64,000 nt of DNA from Psychrobacter aquimaris. GTDB lineage: Bacteria > Pseudomonadota > Gammaproteobacteria > Pseudomonadales > Moraxellaceae. The translations under genes and the position numbers were made by a program. The stretch is from assembly GCF_016107525.1 (NCBI RefSeq), contig NZ_JABASR010000002.1:1-64000 (forward strand), read 5' to 3'. A model generated the notes under the pieces. It had not been told where the DNA came from. It worked only from the letters and a program-made list of their open reading frames with translations, and ran no database searches. Below, in pieces: positions 1 to 8,472 of this stretch (positions are counted from its first letter, which is position 1; the number at the start of each line of letters is the position of its first letter).

Positions 1-43
1 ACGTTACTTTAATAAAAACCTCTTATTAGGTGTCCTAAATTAG

Positions 44-1588
44 TTGACCACTACAATAAAGGTAGGTGAAACCCTTACTGCAACAGTAACAGATGCAAAT
101 GGCGTACCAAGTAGCGCGACTTACCAGTGGTACGCAGACGGCGCGGTAATATTGGGCGCAACAACTAAGGATTGCACGCTAAATACAGCTCAAGTAGGTA
201 AGGTTATCACTGTCAAGGCAGAATTTACTGACAACGATGGTTATGCCGAGTCTGTTATTAGCCCAGCAAGTGAGTTGGTAGTACCTGATAAACCTATTGT
301 TGATTTAGCTTTCAATAATATTGGTATTCAAGGAACGGCTAACTTTGGAGTCGGTATCACAGACAATCTACCTATTGGTATGTCAGAAATGGAGGGTACA
401 CGCACACTAGGTCACGAGAATTATGGTAACTACCAGTACAGTGACGGTTCAATCATGTGTTGGATTCCACAGTTCTATTATCGTTGGGGAGGTGCTGATA
501 GCCCTTACGCTGCTAAGTATGGATTAAACTCTTGTGATGTTAAATCTAAGTATGATTTTGCAGATGAAGCAGAAGCTAATTCGGCAGGGTACGCCCTACA
601 TCGAGCATTCTACGACAACGGAGAAGTTAAAGAGGGTTTCTTTGTTGATAAGTATGCTGCCAGTAATAACTCAGGTGTGGCAAGTTCTATCAAGAATGGG
701 AATCCTTTATCTATCTCTCCTCTAAATAATCCTCTGTCAGCTTTAAACGGTTCTCCTCAAAATGCTGTTTATGGAATTATCAAGGCTGCCAAATCTAGAG
801 GGGTAGATTTTTTCCCACAAACAAACTTTATTAAGTTTGCCTTGTCTATGTTAAGTTTAGCTCATGGTCAAGCTTCAAATAGTAACACTTTCTGTGCGTG
901 GTTTGATGCAACAAAAGTTAGTAATTACCCTAAAGGGTATAGTACTGAGACCTTGGAGAGTCCTTCTGACCCCGAGGTGGTTTATCAACCTACAGGTTTC
1001 ATTAGGGCGGATAGCGAACTTAAATTAGGTAAAACAGGTTCAGCCAGTAACTTTGCAAAGACTACTCACAACGGGCAAAAATCTGGTGTTGCAGATTGTT
1101 TCGAAGGTGTCAGTGAGTACCTCATAGGTTTAACTCAGTATGATGGTAAAGTCTACTCTTTAAAAACAACAACAAAAGTTTCCAACTTGACAGACAGCAA
1201 GACAGCTAGCTCAGGTGCTTGGGGGTTAGCAGGCATAGGGAATAACTATGACCTTCTAGGTTCAGGTTTTGAGGCGTTTACTGCCGCAGACCCATCAATT
1301 TATAGGGATGTAGGGGTTAATTCAAACCAAGTTTTCTCTAATGCAACTGGTGGGTTAAGCTGGGCTGCATCTTGTGGAGGTATCCCTAAACTGGATTCCA
1401 CAGGCATTGTATCATCCTCGGATGATAGAGGTGGCTCACAACTTTTTGCGAAGTCAAGGGTTTTAGATAAAGCGTTCATTAACTGTGTAACCTTATCATC
1501 TGGTTGGAATTCTAGTTACCATTTCGGTAGAGATGATGCAAGTGATAATTACTCTTTAACTATCTTCAGGTCAGCACTTTACATTTAG
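44..1588 (+). CDS. Tail fibre / receptor-binding protein with C-type-lectin-like C-terminus
   Basis: This is a likely host-recognition protein at the phage tail tip. Residues about 5-80 look like an Ig-like beta domain (GETLTATV, then YQWYADG). The remaining 400 residues resemble the formylglycine-enzyme/C-type-lectin fold seen in phage Mtd-type adhesins: a Trp- and Gly-rich body, HNGQKSGVAD, and a C-terminus of SSGWNSSYHFGRDDAS followed by FRSALYI. That tail resembles the variable region of diversity-generating retroelement targets. The frame opens directly after a TAG at 41-43, and the first possible start is TTG at 44 with a weak AGGTG upstream, so the start is uncertain. The frame before the TAG is also open (13 codons to the window edge), so the natural protein may begin upstream and be interrupted here. 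No reverse transcriptase or template repeat is visible in the window. Confidence 0.72.
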   Translation: MTTTIKVGETLTATVTDANGVPSSATYQWYADGAVILGATTKDCTLNTAQVGKVITVKAEFTDNDGYAESVISPASELVVPDKPIVDLAFNNIGIQGTANFGVGITDNLPIGMSEMEGTRTLGHENYGNYQYSDGSIMCWIPQFYYRWGGADSPYAAKYGLNSCDVKSKYDFADEAEANSAGYALHRAFYDNGEVKEGFFVDKYAASNNSGVASSIKNGNPLSISPLNNPLSALNGSPQNAVYGIIKAAKSRGVDFFPQTNFIKFALSMLSLAHGQASNSNTFCAWFDATKVSNYPKGYSTETLESPSDPEVVYQPTGFIRADSELKLGKTGSASNFAKTTHNGQKSGVADCFEGVSEYLIGLTQYDGKVYSLKTTTKVSNLTDSKTASSGAWGLAGIGNNYDLLGSGFEAFTAADPSIYRDVGVNSNQVFSNATGGLSWAASCGGIPKLDSTGIVSSSDDRGGSQLFAKSRVLDKAFINCVTLSSGWNSSYHFGRDDASDNYSLTIFRSALYI

Positions 1589-1597
1589 GAGTTAATC

Positions 1598-1797
1598 GTG
1601 AGTGATGAAATGATATCAACCTTACAACAACACAGATTAGCTTATCAAGTAACCCCAATTATCGCAGTGGCCGCAGCTCTACGTGCCCAGCTAGACAAGA
1701 CGCACCAATACAGCTTCGTCAAATTGCTGTCCATGTCGCCATCGATACTGTTAGTGGTATCAAGCTAAATGCCTATGGAACACCCCTAAAACCTTAA
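1598..1797 (+). pseudogene. Small gene after the tail fibre, possibly frameshifted
   Basis: A GTG start at 1598 has a good AGGAG eight bases upstream and opens a 56-residue frame ending at 1768. From about 1653 the next frame is also open and reads as a plausible protein end (APIQLRQIAVHVAIDTVSGI and onward) to a TAA at 1795-1797. The first frame looks protein-like at its start and the second at its end, so one explanation is a single short protein broken by an indel. The other is one short intact gene plus chance coding. I do not recognise either half. The late promoter box of the sheath unit overlaps its 3' end. Confidence 0.35.
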
Positions 1798-1816
1798 ACC
1801 GAACCTTGCCTATACT
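1776..1816 (+). promoter_or_regulatory. Putative phage late promoter, unit A (tail sheath)
   Basis: TGGAACAC at 1776-1783 is followed 35 bases later by the -10-like TATACT at 1811-1816, and the sheath ATG lies 39 bases after that hexamer. The same arrangement precedes four other phage units. An inverted repeat (CCTATACT at 1809-1816, AGTATAGG at 1833-1840) overlaps the -10 hexamer and the TAGG that may serve as ribosome site. That it is a promoter is inferred from the conserved geometry. Confidence 0.6.
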
Positions 1817-1849
1817 TGTGTGATACCAACACAGTATAGGCATTTTATT

Positions 1850-3226
1850 ATGAGCGCTCAGACCCTTTATTTAAGTATTTTAGCGTCTTCTATGACGCTG
1901 ACGGAATCGCCCGATCCCGCAGCGCTGGCAAGCGTAGAGCTTGTCACGGAATACGCGTTTGATTCAAACGTTGTGGCAAAAGTCATGGTGGTTGATCAAA
2001 AAACCTTTACCACTGCCGCCGACCCCTTAAACAACCTTGTTTTTAAGATCAGCTTTAACGACAAGATCGATGGCAGTACGCTAACAGAATTACAAGGCCG
2101 TTTATACACTGGCGGCGGCGTTGAGGCGCTAGAAGAAAACCATGCCGATAATTTTAGCTATGTCACAGGCAAGCTAGACTTTCACGGCGCATTAGATAGC
2201 CAGTATGACTTTTTCGAGTCCGTCACGACCAGTTATAGCGCAAGCGATGCCGAAGCGATCAAAACAGCGCTTGAAACCATGGGCGCATTAAACGAGCTTG
2301 GCGCTTATCGCACCAAACAAGTTGAGTTGGCCGTACCAGCCAGCACCGTAACCGACCTGACCCCAACAGAGCTTAAAAACTCATTGCTAGACATGCGCGA
2401 TCGTCCACGTTACCTAGTCACTTGTGACGTGGCCAGCTTGCCCCACATTGAAGCGCTGGCAGAGGTGATGGGTAAACTTAACTGTCACGTATTGCTCGAT
2501 ATTGGCGATATCACCGACTGGCAATCAGCCGTAGCACTGACTGACACGCTAAGCATTAACGACCATCGTTTTTGGGTATTTTGGAACCCTAACAAGTCAC
2601 GTCCAAGCAATGCAACAACCGTACTGGCGCGTAAAAAATGGCGACCGTGTGTTGGTGATTACCTCGCTCAATTATTGTTGCGTAACGCGGCCACCAATGC
2701 CGCTGGCATCCCGCCAATCTATCGACCAATCGCAGGTTACGACTTCCCAGTATCGTTCCGCGATATGGAAAAAATAGGCGGCTTAACGCTTGATGAAGAG
2801 GCGCAAAACGCCCTTGCCAGCGCTGGCGTGAACGTGGTTATTAATGAGCGCTTTGAAGGTGGCGACCGCTGGATTTATGGCGATGCCCTTACTCAGTACG
2901 ATAGCGAAAACAGCGCCTTACGCTTAACCAATAGCGCCGAGATTGAGACTTACACCACAAACCTTGTGTTGTCTATCGTCAAAAAGCACATGCTAAAAGG
3001 TATGACCAGCTTTGTACGTGATGCTCAGGATGAATGCAGCCGTGCGCTTGATGCGTGTGTCGCGTCAGGCTTGCTCGTTTTGCCCTCCGAGCTTGGCGGC
3101 TTGTACTATCTATTGCAAATCACGCCACGCGCTGATGACCCGTTTAGTAAAGCGGATATTAAGTTTAGCCGCCGTCCTGAAGGATGCGCCCGTCAAGTAT
3201 TCTTAGAAGGCACGGTTACTAAGTAG
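1850..3226 (+). CDS. Contractile tail sheath protein
   Basis: This 458-residue protein is the probable sheath subunit that polymerises around the tail tube and contracts during infection. The C-terminal part has the usual sheath pattern: an insertion-domain stretch about residue 240 (FWVFWNPN), then GIPPIYRPIAGYDFP, then GVNVVINERFEGGDRWIYGD, then a conserved helical end. ATG 1850 is chosen over a GTG at 1820 because the latter falls inside the promoter and hairpin region, while 1850 sits 39 bases from the -10-like hexamer as in sister units. The ribosome site is weak (TAGG 13 bases upstream). It opens late unit A and is followed by the protein at 3311. Length and C-terminal motifs fit the family; assignment is by recalled sequence pattern. 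Confidence 0.8.
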   Translation: MSAQTLYLSILASSMTLTESPDPAALASVELVTEYAFDSNVVAKVMVVDQKTFTTAADPLNNLVFKISFNDKIDGSTLTELQGRLYTGGGVEALEENHADNFSYVTGKLDFHGALDSQYDFFESVTTSYSASDAEAIKTALETMGALNELGAYRTKQVELAVPASTVTDLTPTELKNSLLDMRDRPRYLVTCDVASLPHIEALAEVMGKLNCHVLLDIGDITDWQSAVALTDTLSINDHRFWVFWNPNKSRPSNATTVLARKKWRPCVGDYLAQLLLRNAATNAAGIPPIYRPIAGYDFPVSFRDMEKIGGLTLDEEAQNALASAGVNVVINERFEGGDRWIYGDALTQYDSENSALRLTNSAEIETYTTNLVLSIVKKHMLKGMTSFVRDAQDECSRALDACVASGLLVLPSELGGLYYLLQITPRADDPFSKADIKFSRRPEGCARQVFLEGTVTK

Positions 3227-3310
3227 TTATTAAGCCTTATTTATTAGCGTCATCGCATGGCGCTAGTCACAACCTGTTTATTTACAACCCCCCATTGAAA
3301 GGATTAAATT

Positions 3311-4222
3311 ATGTCACGCGATTTTATTACCCAGCGCCGCCTTAATCGTCAATACGACCAAGCGCAAGCGCAGTTCGATGCTTTAACCCCGCAAGAAGCC
3401 GCCGATAAGATGGAGCTTGATCCTATCTCTGAGCGTATGGCGATTACAGCGACTAGCCAGATGCGCCTTGCTGCATTAAATGTCGCCTTTATGCTATCCG
3501 CTGTACTAACGGATGGCGAATACGACGATGAAGAACTATTGCCTAGCGAGGTACTAGACGGCCTTATGATCGAAGCATTTACTGATGACGACGACGATGA
3601 TGCCGATCTTGATGAGATTGACGAAAATGTCCGCATCACCTTTTCAGCTCACGTATCAGATGCGCTATCAACCCTAGGCGTCGAAGATGCAGTTATCGCT
3701 GATTTGTTCGATGATGAGATTGAAGTGGCTGATGCCGCTTGCTTGGCTGCCGCTGAAACGGTACTTGAGAATATGCCAGATGACGGTGAAGCATTTGATG
3801 ATTTTGTCTCAGGCTTTGCTTATAGCGATGATGGTGGCGATGAAGAAGATGAAGAAAGTTTTGACGGTATGAATGAAGAATACCAGTTTGACGCTGCTAA
3901 GAAGAAGCTGCGAGTGGGCAAGAAAACCGTGAAAAAGGTCAATGGTAAAACGCTAGTCTATAAAGCAGTTAAGGCCATTCGTAACGGTAAAAAGGTCACG
4001 ATCAATAAGCGCATTAGCGGTAAAGTCAAACTAAATGCTAGCCAGCGAGCCGGACTGAAAAAAGCACGTCGCAAGGCTGGTACGTCCTCCGCTATTCGTA
4101 AGCAGATGCGCTCGTTTGGCAAAGGCTTGCGAGCTAATATCTACAAAGGTAACCCAAATCGCCTACAAGCGCTTAAAAATGCTGGTTATGCGCGTAATAC
4201 TAAGGCCAATTTTGGCAAGTAG
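3311..4222 (+). CDS. Phage protein with acidic N-terminal and strongly basic C-terminal halves
   Basis: This 303-residue protein has no family I recognise. The first 190 residues are Asp/Glu-rich, with long acidic runs about residues 90-105 and 175-195. The last 110 are Lys/Arg-rich (KKKLRVGKKTVKKVNGK, then KKARRKAG). Such a split suggests a nucleic-acid-binding tail held by a protein-interaction domain, for example an internal virion protein packaged with DNA, but this is inference. A clear GAAAGGA ribosome site precedes ATG 3311. No separate late box lies in the 84-base gap after the sheath gene, so it is probably the second gene of unit A. A terminator follows at 4251. Confidence 0.75.
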   Translation: MSRDFITQRRLNRQYDQAQAQFDALTPQEAADKMELDPISERMAITATSQMRLAALNVAFMLSAVLTDGEYDDEELLPSEVLDGLMIEAFTDDDDDDADLDEIDENVRITFSAHVSDALSTLGVEDAVIADLFDDEIEVADAACLAAAETVLENMPDDGEAFDDFVSGFAYSDDGGDEEDEESFDGMNEEYQFDAAKKKLRVGKKTVKKVNGKTLVYKAVKAIRNGKKVTINKRISGKVKLNASQRAGLKKARRKAGTSSAIRKQMRSFGKGLRANIYKGNPNRLQALKNAGYARNTKANFGK

Positions 4223-4250
4223 TGTCACCTAGCATATTCGTGATAACAAA

Positions 4251-4278
4251 AACCTAGTCAGCAATGGCTGGGTTTTTT
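4251..4278 (+). terminator. Factor-independent terminator ending unit A
   Basis: AACCTAGTC (4251-4259) pairs with GGCTGGGTT (4266-4274), nine pairs including two G-T, and runs into six T. It sits between the acidic/basic gene and the late box of unit B only 15 bases further on. Confidence 0.8.
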
Positions 4279-4292
4279 GCTACCTACAACAA

Positions 4293-4332
4293 TGGAACAC
4301 ACCAAACGAGCCAGCATGGACAGCGATACAAT
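4293..4332 (+). promoter_or_regulatory. Putative phage late promoter, unit B (DarA-like and baseplate)
   Basis: TGGAACAC at 4293-4300, TACAAT at 4327-4332 (34 bases later), and ATG 39 bases after the hexamer. A short inverted repeat (ATAGATA at 4331-4337, TATCTAT at 4348-4354) follows, and TAGG lies 10 bases before the start. It is one of five matching sites. Confidence 0.6.
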
Positions 4333-4365
4333 AGATAAATCAGCAACTATCTATCTAGGTCCACC

Positions 4366-4911
4366 ATGAAACTATCCGATATCACCGAAAAAACACAGCT
4401 TGTTAAAGACTTTGTGGCCCAGCTTAAAAAAGCCACCAAGCAAGCCATACCTATTGTTGAAGTGGGCAAGGTTGCCCGTGTCTCAGGTGCAAGCGCTCGC
4501 CCTGTCAATCTAGTGCTGGAAAACGGGCAGACCGTTAAGCTATTTTTGCGTGTCGTAAGTGCAAAAAATGACAACAACAAAGATTTTGAGCGCTTCGATA
4601 TCTTCCGTATTGATATCAACGGCAAGGCTCAGCCGCTATCAGGCGACTATGACAACAGCTATCGACCCGCTTTTGATGCCTCAGTTAATGCTTTGGGTAA
4701 TATGCTAAGAACAGGTCAAGCCGCTTTTGATAAAAAACGTGCCAAACAAAAGATACGCAAGCCACGCACTGGCCCCGCGCCTAAAAACAAAACCCAGCAG
4801 CTCAACGAGATGCTTAATGACGCGGCTGATTTTGATAAGACTATTGATATCAAGACCAAAGAGAAAGAGGGACTTGAGTTACAACTCACCAATTTGACAA
4901 GCCAGCCGTAA
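4366..4911 (+). CDS. DarA-like (defence against restriction) phage head protein
   Basis: This 181-residue protein resembles the N-terminal domain of phage P1 DarA and relatives in polyvalent phage proteins: EVGKVARVSGASARP (about residues 32-46), then LENGQTVKLFLRVV, then DIFRIDINGKAQPLSGDYDN, then a basic helix AAFDKKRAKQKIRK. P1 DarA is an internal head protein injected with DNA that helps block type I restriction. Here only the single domain plus a charged coiled tail is present, so function may differ. It is the first gene of unit B, followed by a membrane protein and baseplate genes. Family assignment is from memory of the conserved pattern. Confidence 0.6.
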   Translation: MKLSDITEKTQLVKDFVAQLKKATKQAIPIVEVGKVARVSGASARPVNLVLENGQTVKLFLRVVSAKNDNNKDFERFDIFRIDINGKAQPLSGDYDNSYRPAFDASVNALGNMLRTGQAAFDKKRAKQKIRKPRTGPAPKNKTQQLNEMLNDAADFDKTIDIKTKEKEGLELQLTNLTSQP

Positions 4912-4933
4912 GAAAAGGGTTGTAAGGATTGTT

Positions 4934-5353
4934 ATGCAAAACAGCTATATTATCGATGCGTTTTTGTCTGGCACCGTTTGGGTGTCGCTTATCTATCTAT
5001 ACTTTGCTTGTCGGTCACGAGTTATTGAACTTAACGATTTGGTCACACCTGAATTGTTCTTAGTGGCGATAACCAAGCTATTAAAACTATCCGTTGTTAT
5101 AACCACGCCCTTTATCGCCATCCTTGGTTTTATGCTATGGCGCTTTTATGGGTTAATGCTGGCAAGTCAAGCGTGGGGCGCGGGCGGTATCGGGCTTTTG
5201 GCTATCATGTTTTTTGTAGGTACTCCTATGATATGGCTGTATGTGCTGCTGGTTTGCGTCAAGCATAGCCGCTTTATCGGTTCTACAGAGACACTAGTAG
5301 TTAATGACAAGCCGGCACCGCAGCCAAGCCAAGCTCGCGGGGCGTATTCATGA
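4934..5353 (+). CDS. Small phage membrane protein
   Basis: This 139-residue protein has three to four hydrophobic segments at about residues 9-28, 48-78 and 85-112, and a hydrophilic Pro/Gln-rich tail. GTAAGGATT upstream is a good ribosome site. Its end overlaps the next gene by four bases (ATGA), so the two are probably translationally coupled. I recognise no family. Its place between a DarA-like protein and the baseplate genes does not match a standard lysis position; a role in the entry channel or in superinfection exclusion is possible but unproven. Confidence 0.65.
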   Translation: MQNSYIIDAFLSGTVWVSLIYLYFACRSRVIELNDLVTPELFLVAITKLLKLSVVITTPFIAILGFMLWRFYGLMLASQAWGAGGIGLLAIMFFVGTPMIWLYVLLVCVKHSRFIGSTETLVVNDKPAPQPSQARGAYS

Positions 5354-5679
5354 TTGATGCTGCAAAGATTAAGGCGATGGTCGATCACTGGCTAAACACG
5401 CCACCAAACGGCTATTTCGGTCAAAGCTATGGCGCTGATGTGCGTAATATGCTGCTACGTGAGCTATCTAGCGACAACGCAGATAATCTACTTAAAAAGT
5501 TGCGTCAAGACATACCGCTAATAGCTCAGCTTGATGACAGCCAGCTTAGTATCAGCACCGAAACCCGTGACTTCGACAAGCTTTATGTGTACCTATTTAT
5601 CGGCAATATTACGATAGATTTAGGTGAGGCCAAAACCGAAAATTCAGATCAGGATTATTACGATGTCCGAGCGCAGTAA
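5350..5679 (+). CDS. Possible gp25/gpW-like baseplate wedge protein
   Basis: This 109-residue soluble protein lies immediately upstream of, and overlaps, the gpJ-like baseplate gene. This is the place of gpW/gp25 in most contractile tails. The C-terminal half alternates strands and ends with a beta hairpin (KLYVYLFIGNITIDLGEA), which is compatible with the gp25 fold, but the sequence similarity I can see is weak. Assignment rests mainly on gene order. It is coupled to the membrane protein before it by an ATGA overlap. Confidence 0.5.
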   Translation: MIDAAKIKAMVDHWLNTPPNGYFGQSYGADVRNMLLRELSSDNADNLLKKLRQDIPLIAQLDDSQLSISTETRDFDKLYVYLFIGNITIDLGEAKTENSDQDYYDVRAQ

Positions 5680-7126
5680 GATACTTGATAGCATTAACAG
5701 TCATATTAATGATTACCCAGAGGTAGCTGAGCGCTGGCGGGCAGGTGATCCGACGGTGCGTGCCATGCTAACTTCAATCGTTGAGGCGGTTATCTTCTTA
5801 AAACGCGACAATGACGTTAATGCGATTGAGCCGTTTATCAAGTCAAAAAACCGTACCATCATTGCCGATGCTATTAATAAAGGCATACTTCCGGTTGCCA
5901 CACCTTGCCAGCATAAAATTACCGTTGAGAACGGGTCGGCGGTCACGCTTACCTTATCGCAAGGTCGGCTTATTGAAGATGGTACGGGTAGGCAGTGGCG
6001 TCTGCTAGCGTCAGTTACCGTGGCAAGCGGTGAGGCTAAGGTGGTACTGGCTGAACAAAGCGTTATTAACCGTGTCGATATGACCGTACCGCTTAATGAG
6101 CCGTTTTATACCGCCGCCTTATCTACCACAGATGACGCTTACTTTGCGGGTATTAGTATTATCAACACCACTACAGGCGAGGTATATCAACACACTCCAA
6201 GCTTTATGAATGCGGCGATAAACGCGCCCGCTTATACGCTGCAAAGTGACAACTTAACCAATATTAATGTGATCTTTGGTGCGAGCGATAGAGCTGGCAA
6301 GACGGTACAGGCAGGCGAGGTTTATCAGATTGCCATTACGCAGTGCTACGGTGAGGTTGATCCAACCAGCCTAAAACAAGCCGCTTTGAGCGAGCTCAAT
6401 ACGGCAGATGAAAGTCAATTAAACCTATATTTTAAAGCCGGTGATATGGTGCGAGCTGGTGCCAATCCTTTAACGATTAATCAGCTTAGATTGCTGGCAA
6501 GCTTCCCCTCTATGTATGACCGTAATGCGGTATTCATGGGTAACTTCACCTTTTTGGTGATGCAGCATTTTATGAATCGCTTTGACTACATGGCGATATG
6601 GAATGAAACCATTCATGAGCGCTACTATGGTGCTGATCTTAGCGGTATTAACCATCTTAACCTAACGGTGGTGGCGAAGTCCGATAGTGCAGGCGAGCGC
6701 GAGCAACTTATTACTGATATTCAGCAGCTAGTCGCCCGTGCCGATAGCTTGCTTGAGGGTCGATTAAGGGTACGCGCAGCGGTATTGCGGCCGTATGAGA
6801 TTAGTATCACTGGACGCTTAGCCGCGGTGCATGATATTGACTCAGTACGCACACAGATCAAAGAGTTACTACTGGCAGATTATGGCAAAGGCTCGCTTGC
6901 TGCTATTCATCATAATGCTGATGGGTTCAACTTGCAGGAGATTGCTACGCGCATACGCTCAACGATAAGCGCCTTTCAAGATCGCATTAGTGATTTTACG
7001 GTCAGTGGTGAGGATGTGGCAAGCCAGCCCGTAAAGCCGCATGAATGGGCGTTTTTAGATACCGATAGCATCACCATCAACTTAACCCGTACTGCTGATA
7101 GCGGTAATGCTATATGGACGATGTGA
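5663..7126 (+). CDS. Baseplate J-like wedge protein
   Basis: This 487-residue protein is the probable baseplate wedge component (P2 gpJ / T4 gp6 type). It has an N-terminal helical part, a beta-rich middle (about residues 85-200), and a C-terminal region with repeated ferredoxin-like units (LNLTVVAKSDSAGEREQLIT, then VRAAVLRPYEISITGRL) typical of baseplate J proteins. ATG 5663 is chosen because AGGA lies eight bases upstream and a longer reading would run deep into the preceding gene. The next gene begins two bases after its stop, which fits a gpJ-gpI pair. Confidence 0.75.
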   Translation: MSERSKILDSINSHINDYPEVAERWRAGDPTVRAMLTSIVEAVIFLKRDNDVNAIEPFIKSKNRTIIADAINKGILPVATPCQHKITVENGSAVTLTLSQGRLIEDGTGRQWRLLASVTVASGEAKVVLAEQSVINRVDMTVPLNEPFYTAALSTTDDAYFAGISIINTTTGEVYQHTPSFMNAAINAPAYTLQSDNLTNINVIFGASDRAGKTVQAGEVYQIAITQCYGEVDPTSLKQAALSELNTADESQLNLYFKAGDMVRAGANPLTINQLRLLASFPSMYDRNAVFMGNFTFLVMQHFMNRFDYMAIWNETIHERYYGADLSGINHLNLTVVAKSDSAGEREQLITDIQQLVARADSLLEGRLRVRAAVLRPYEISITGRLAAVHDIDSVRTQIKELLLADYGKGSLAAIHHNADGFNLQEIATRIRSTISAFQDRISDFTVSGEDVASQPVKPHEWAFLDTDSITINLTRTADSGNAIWTM

Positions 7127-7127
7127 T

Positions 7128-7757
7128 ATGGACAATACAACCCTTAGCGCTAGTGACTTTTTAGCGCCACTTGCCTTTACTCATAAGGCGGGCGAGCTTG
7201 AGCGGGCAATGGCAGGTGTTTTTACTGCTGTGGTTCAAGAGTATCAAGTAAACCAACTCAATGATATCTATAGTTATGGTGTGCCGTGGCTTGGTAGCGC
7301 CACTGTGGTTGAGCGCTTTACCAAGCTTAACGGCTTGGCAGTGCTACGTCGCAATGACGGGGGCTTGTCCGATAAACTTATGAGCACTATTTATGCCAAC
7401 TGGGAGTCGATGGCAAGCGAGCGCGGACTGGCTTTTTTGCAATTCATGCTTGATATGCTGTACCCAAATCAGAATAAAATAGTTAGGCTTTGGCACTCGA
7501 TAGCGCAGGCAGGTAGCTATCCTTTGTATTTAAGTGAGTCGCAAGGGGTGCGAAAATTTTTGACCAGCCGCATTCGCATCAAGATTGACTCTGATATTGA
7601 TATCACTGAGCTATCAGAGCTTGCACCCACGCTATCTCGCTTGGTGCCGTGGCAGATTGTGCCAGAGGTGGCTGTTAGTATCGATACTGAAGACATGGGC
7701 GTTCAGGTTGCGCTGGCAGGTGAGATATTTCAAGTGGCTAATTTTTCGCCTTACTAA
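7128..7757 (+). CDS. Tail protein I-like baseplate component
   Basis: This 209-residue protein follows the gpJ-like gene directly, as gpI does in P2-type tails. The N-terminus has an LAPLAF motif and helices, and a Tyr/Trp-containing stretch (DIYSYGVPWLGSATVVERF) lies near residue 40, as in proteins that cap the wedge and bind the fibre. Start ATG 7128 follows the previous stop by one base. It ends unit B; no terminator is visible before the next late box six bases on. Confidence 0.6.
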   Translation: MDNTTLSASDFLAPLAFTHKAGELERAMAGVFTAVVQEYQVNQLNDIYSYGVPWLGSATVVERFTKLNGLAVLRRNDGGLSDKLMSTIYANWESMASERGLAFLQFMLDMLYPNQNKIVRLWHSIAQAGSYPLYLSESQGVRKFLTSRIRIKIDSDIDITELSELAPTLSRLVPWQIVPEVAVSIDTEDMGVQVALAGEIFQVANFSPY

Positions 7758-7762
7758 ACCTA

Positions 7763-7803
7763 TGGAACACCCCTAAACACGCCCGCCCAAAGCAAGTCAA
7801 AAT
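7763..7803 (+). promoter_or_regulatory. Putative phage late promoter, unit C (tail tube to portal)
   Basis: TGGAACAC at 7763-7770, CAAAAT at 7798-7803 (35 bases later), ATG at 7837 (39 bases after the hexamer). The 19 bases CCTATGGAACACCCCTAAA are identical to those at unit A, and GTCAAAATA is shared with unit E. TAGG lies 11 bases before the start. Confidence 0.6.
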
Positions 7804-7836
7804 AGCCTTATTACTTATTACATCATAGGGCTACTC

Positions 7837-8463
7837 ATGAGAACCAAAACACCCAGCGCTCAGGCGTACCGCAAACAGTACGAAACCGCAAAATCATTAG
7901 GTGCAGCTATGCTGGCATGTAATGCGGTTTTAGTGCCAGAAGGCTACAACGATATATACATGCTTATTCAAAACTTCCAGCGCCCTATCATGAGTCATAA
8001 CGATAGTGCGGATGTTGACTATGCGCGTGGTCTACAGGCACACGTTGCAGGCACACTTAAAACCAACTTTGAGGGTCAGTGGACGCTGATTGAAACTGAA
8101 TCGGGCGCTATTTCTAAATTCGCTGAAGAGATTGCGGTCAAGCATGGCGGTATCTTGCCGCTAGTACGCATCTATGACGGCTTTATCGGTGATGGCGATA
8201 ACATCAAAGGCAGCCGTGAGTATGAATTAATTGATTGCGCCATTACCTTTACTGATGGCGGTGGTGAGATTGATGCAGCCAGTCGTAGCCAGATATTGCA
8301 GGTGCAAGCCTCATGCCGTTATAACTATTTTGGTCAGTCTGGCAAGATTGGTGCAACTGGTAGCGGTGCCGATGTTTTTGCTAACACACTGGTCAGTGCG
8401 CTAAATAATCTTGGCGGTCTAACCCCGCAGTTTAACTCAAACGATATGACTATCTTCGGGTAA
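7837..8463 (+). CDS. Tail tube protein
   Basis: This 208-residue protein is a probable major tube subunit of the contractile tail. It is beta-rich with a long central loop, and the pattern GIL-P--RIYDGFIGD then a strand pair (CAITFTDGGGEIDA) is compatible with the gp19/FII tube fold. It is the first gene of unit C, with its own late promoter, as expected for an abundant structural protein. Assignment as tube rather than another tube-like ring is inferred from size, position and that promoter; a second tube-like protein is encoded at 12163. Confidence 0.6.
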   Translation: MRTKTPSAQAYRKQYETAKSLGAAMLACNAVLVPEGYNDIYMLIQNFQRPIMSHNDSADVDYARGLQAHVAGTLKTNFEGQWTLIETESGAISKFAEEIAVKHGGILPLVRIYDGFIGDGDNIKGSREYELIDCAITFTDGGGEIDAASRSQILQVQASCRYNYFGQSGKIGATGSGADVFANTLVSALNNLGGLTPQFNSNDMTIFG

Positions 8464-8472
8464 GGCCAATCT

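Noticed and set aside
1776..1790. TGGAACAC as a sigma-54 -24 element
   Set aside because: There is no TTGC-type -12 element ten bases after the GG in any of the five sites.
3349..3639. Ser-rich minus-strand frame opposite the acidic phage protein
   Set aside because: It mirrors the Asp/Glu codons of the real gene and has no ribosome site.
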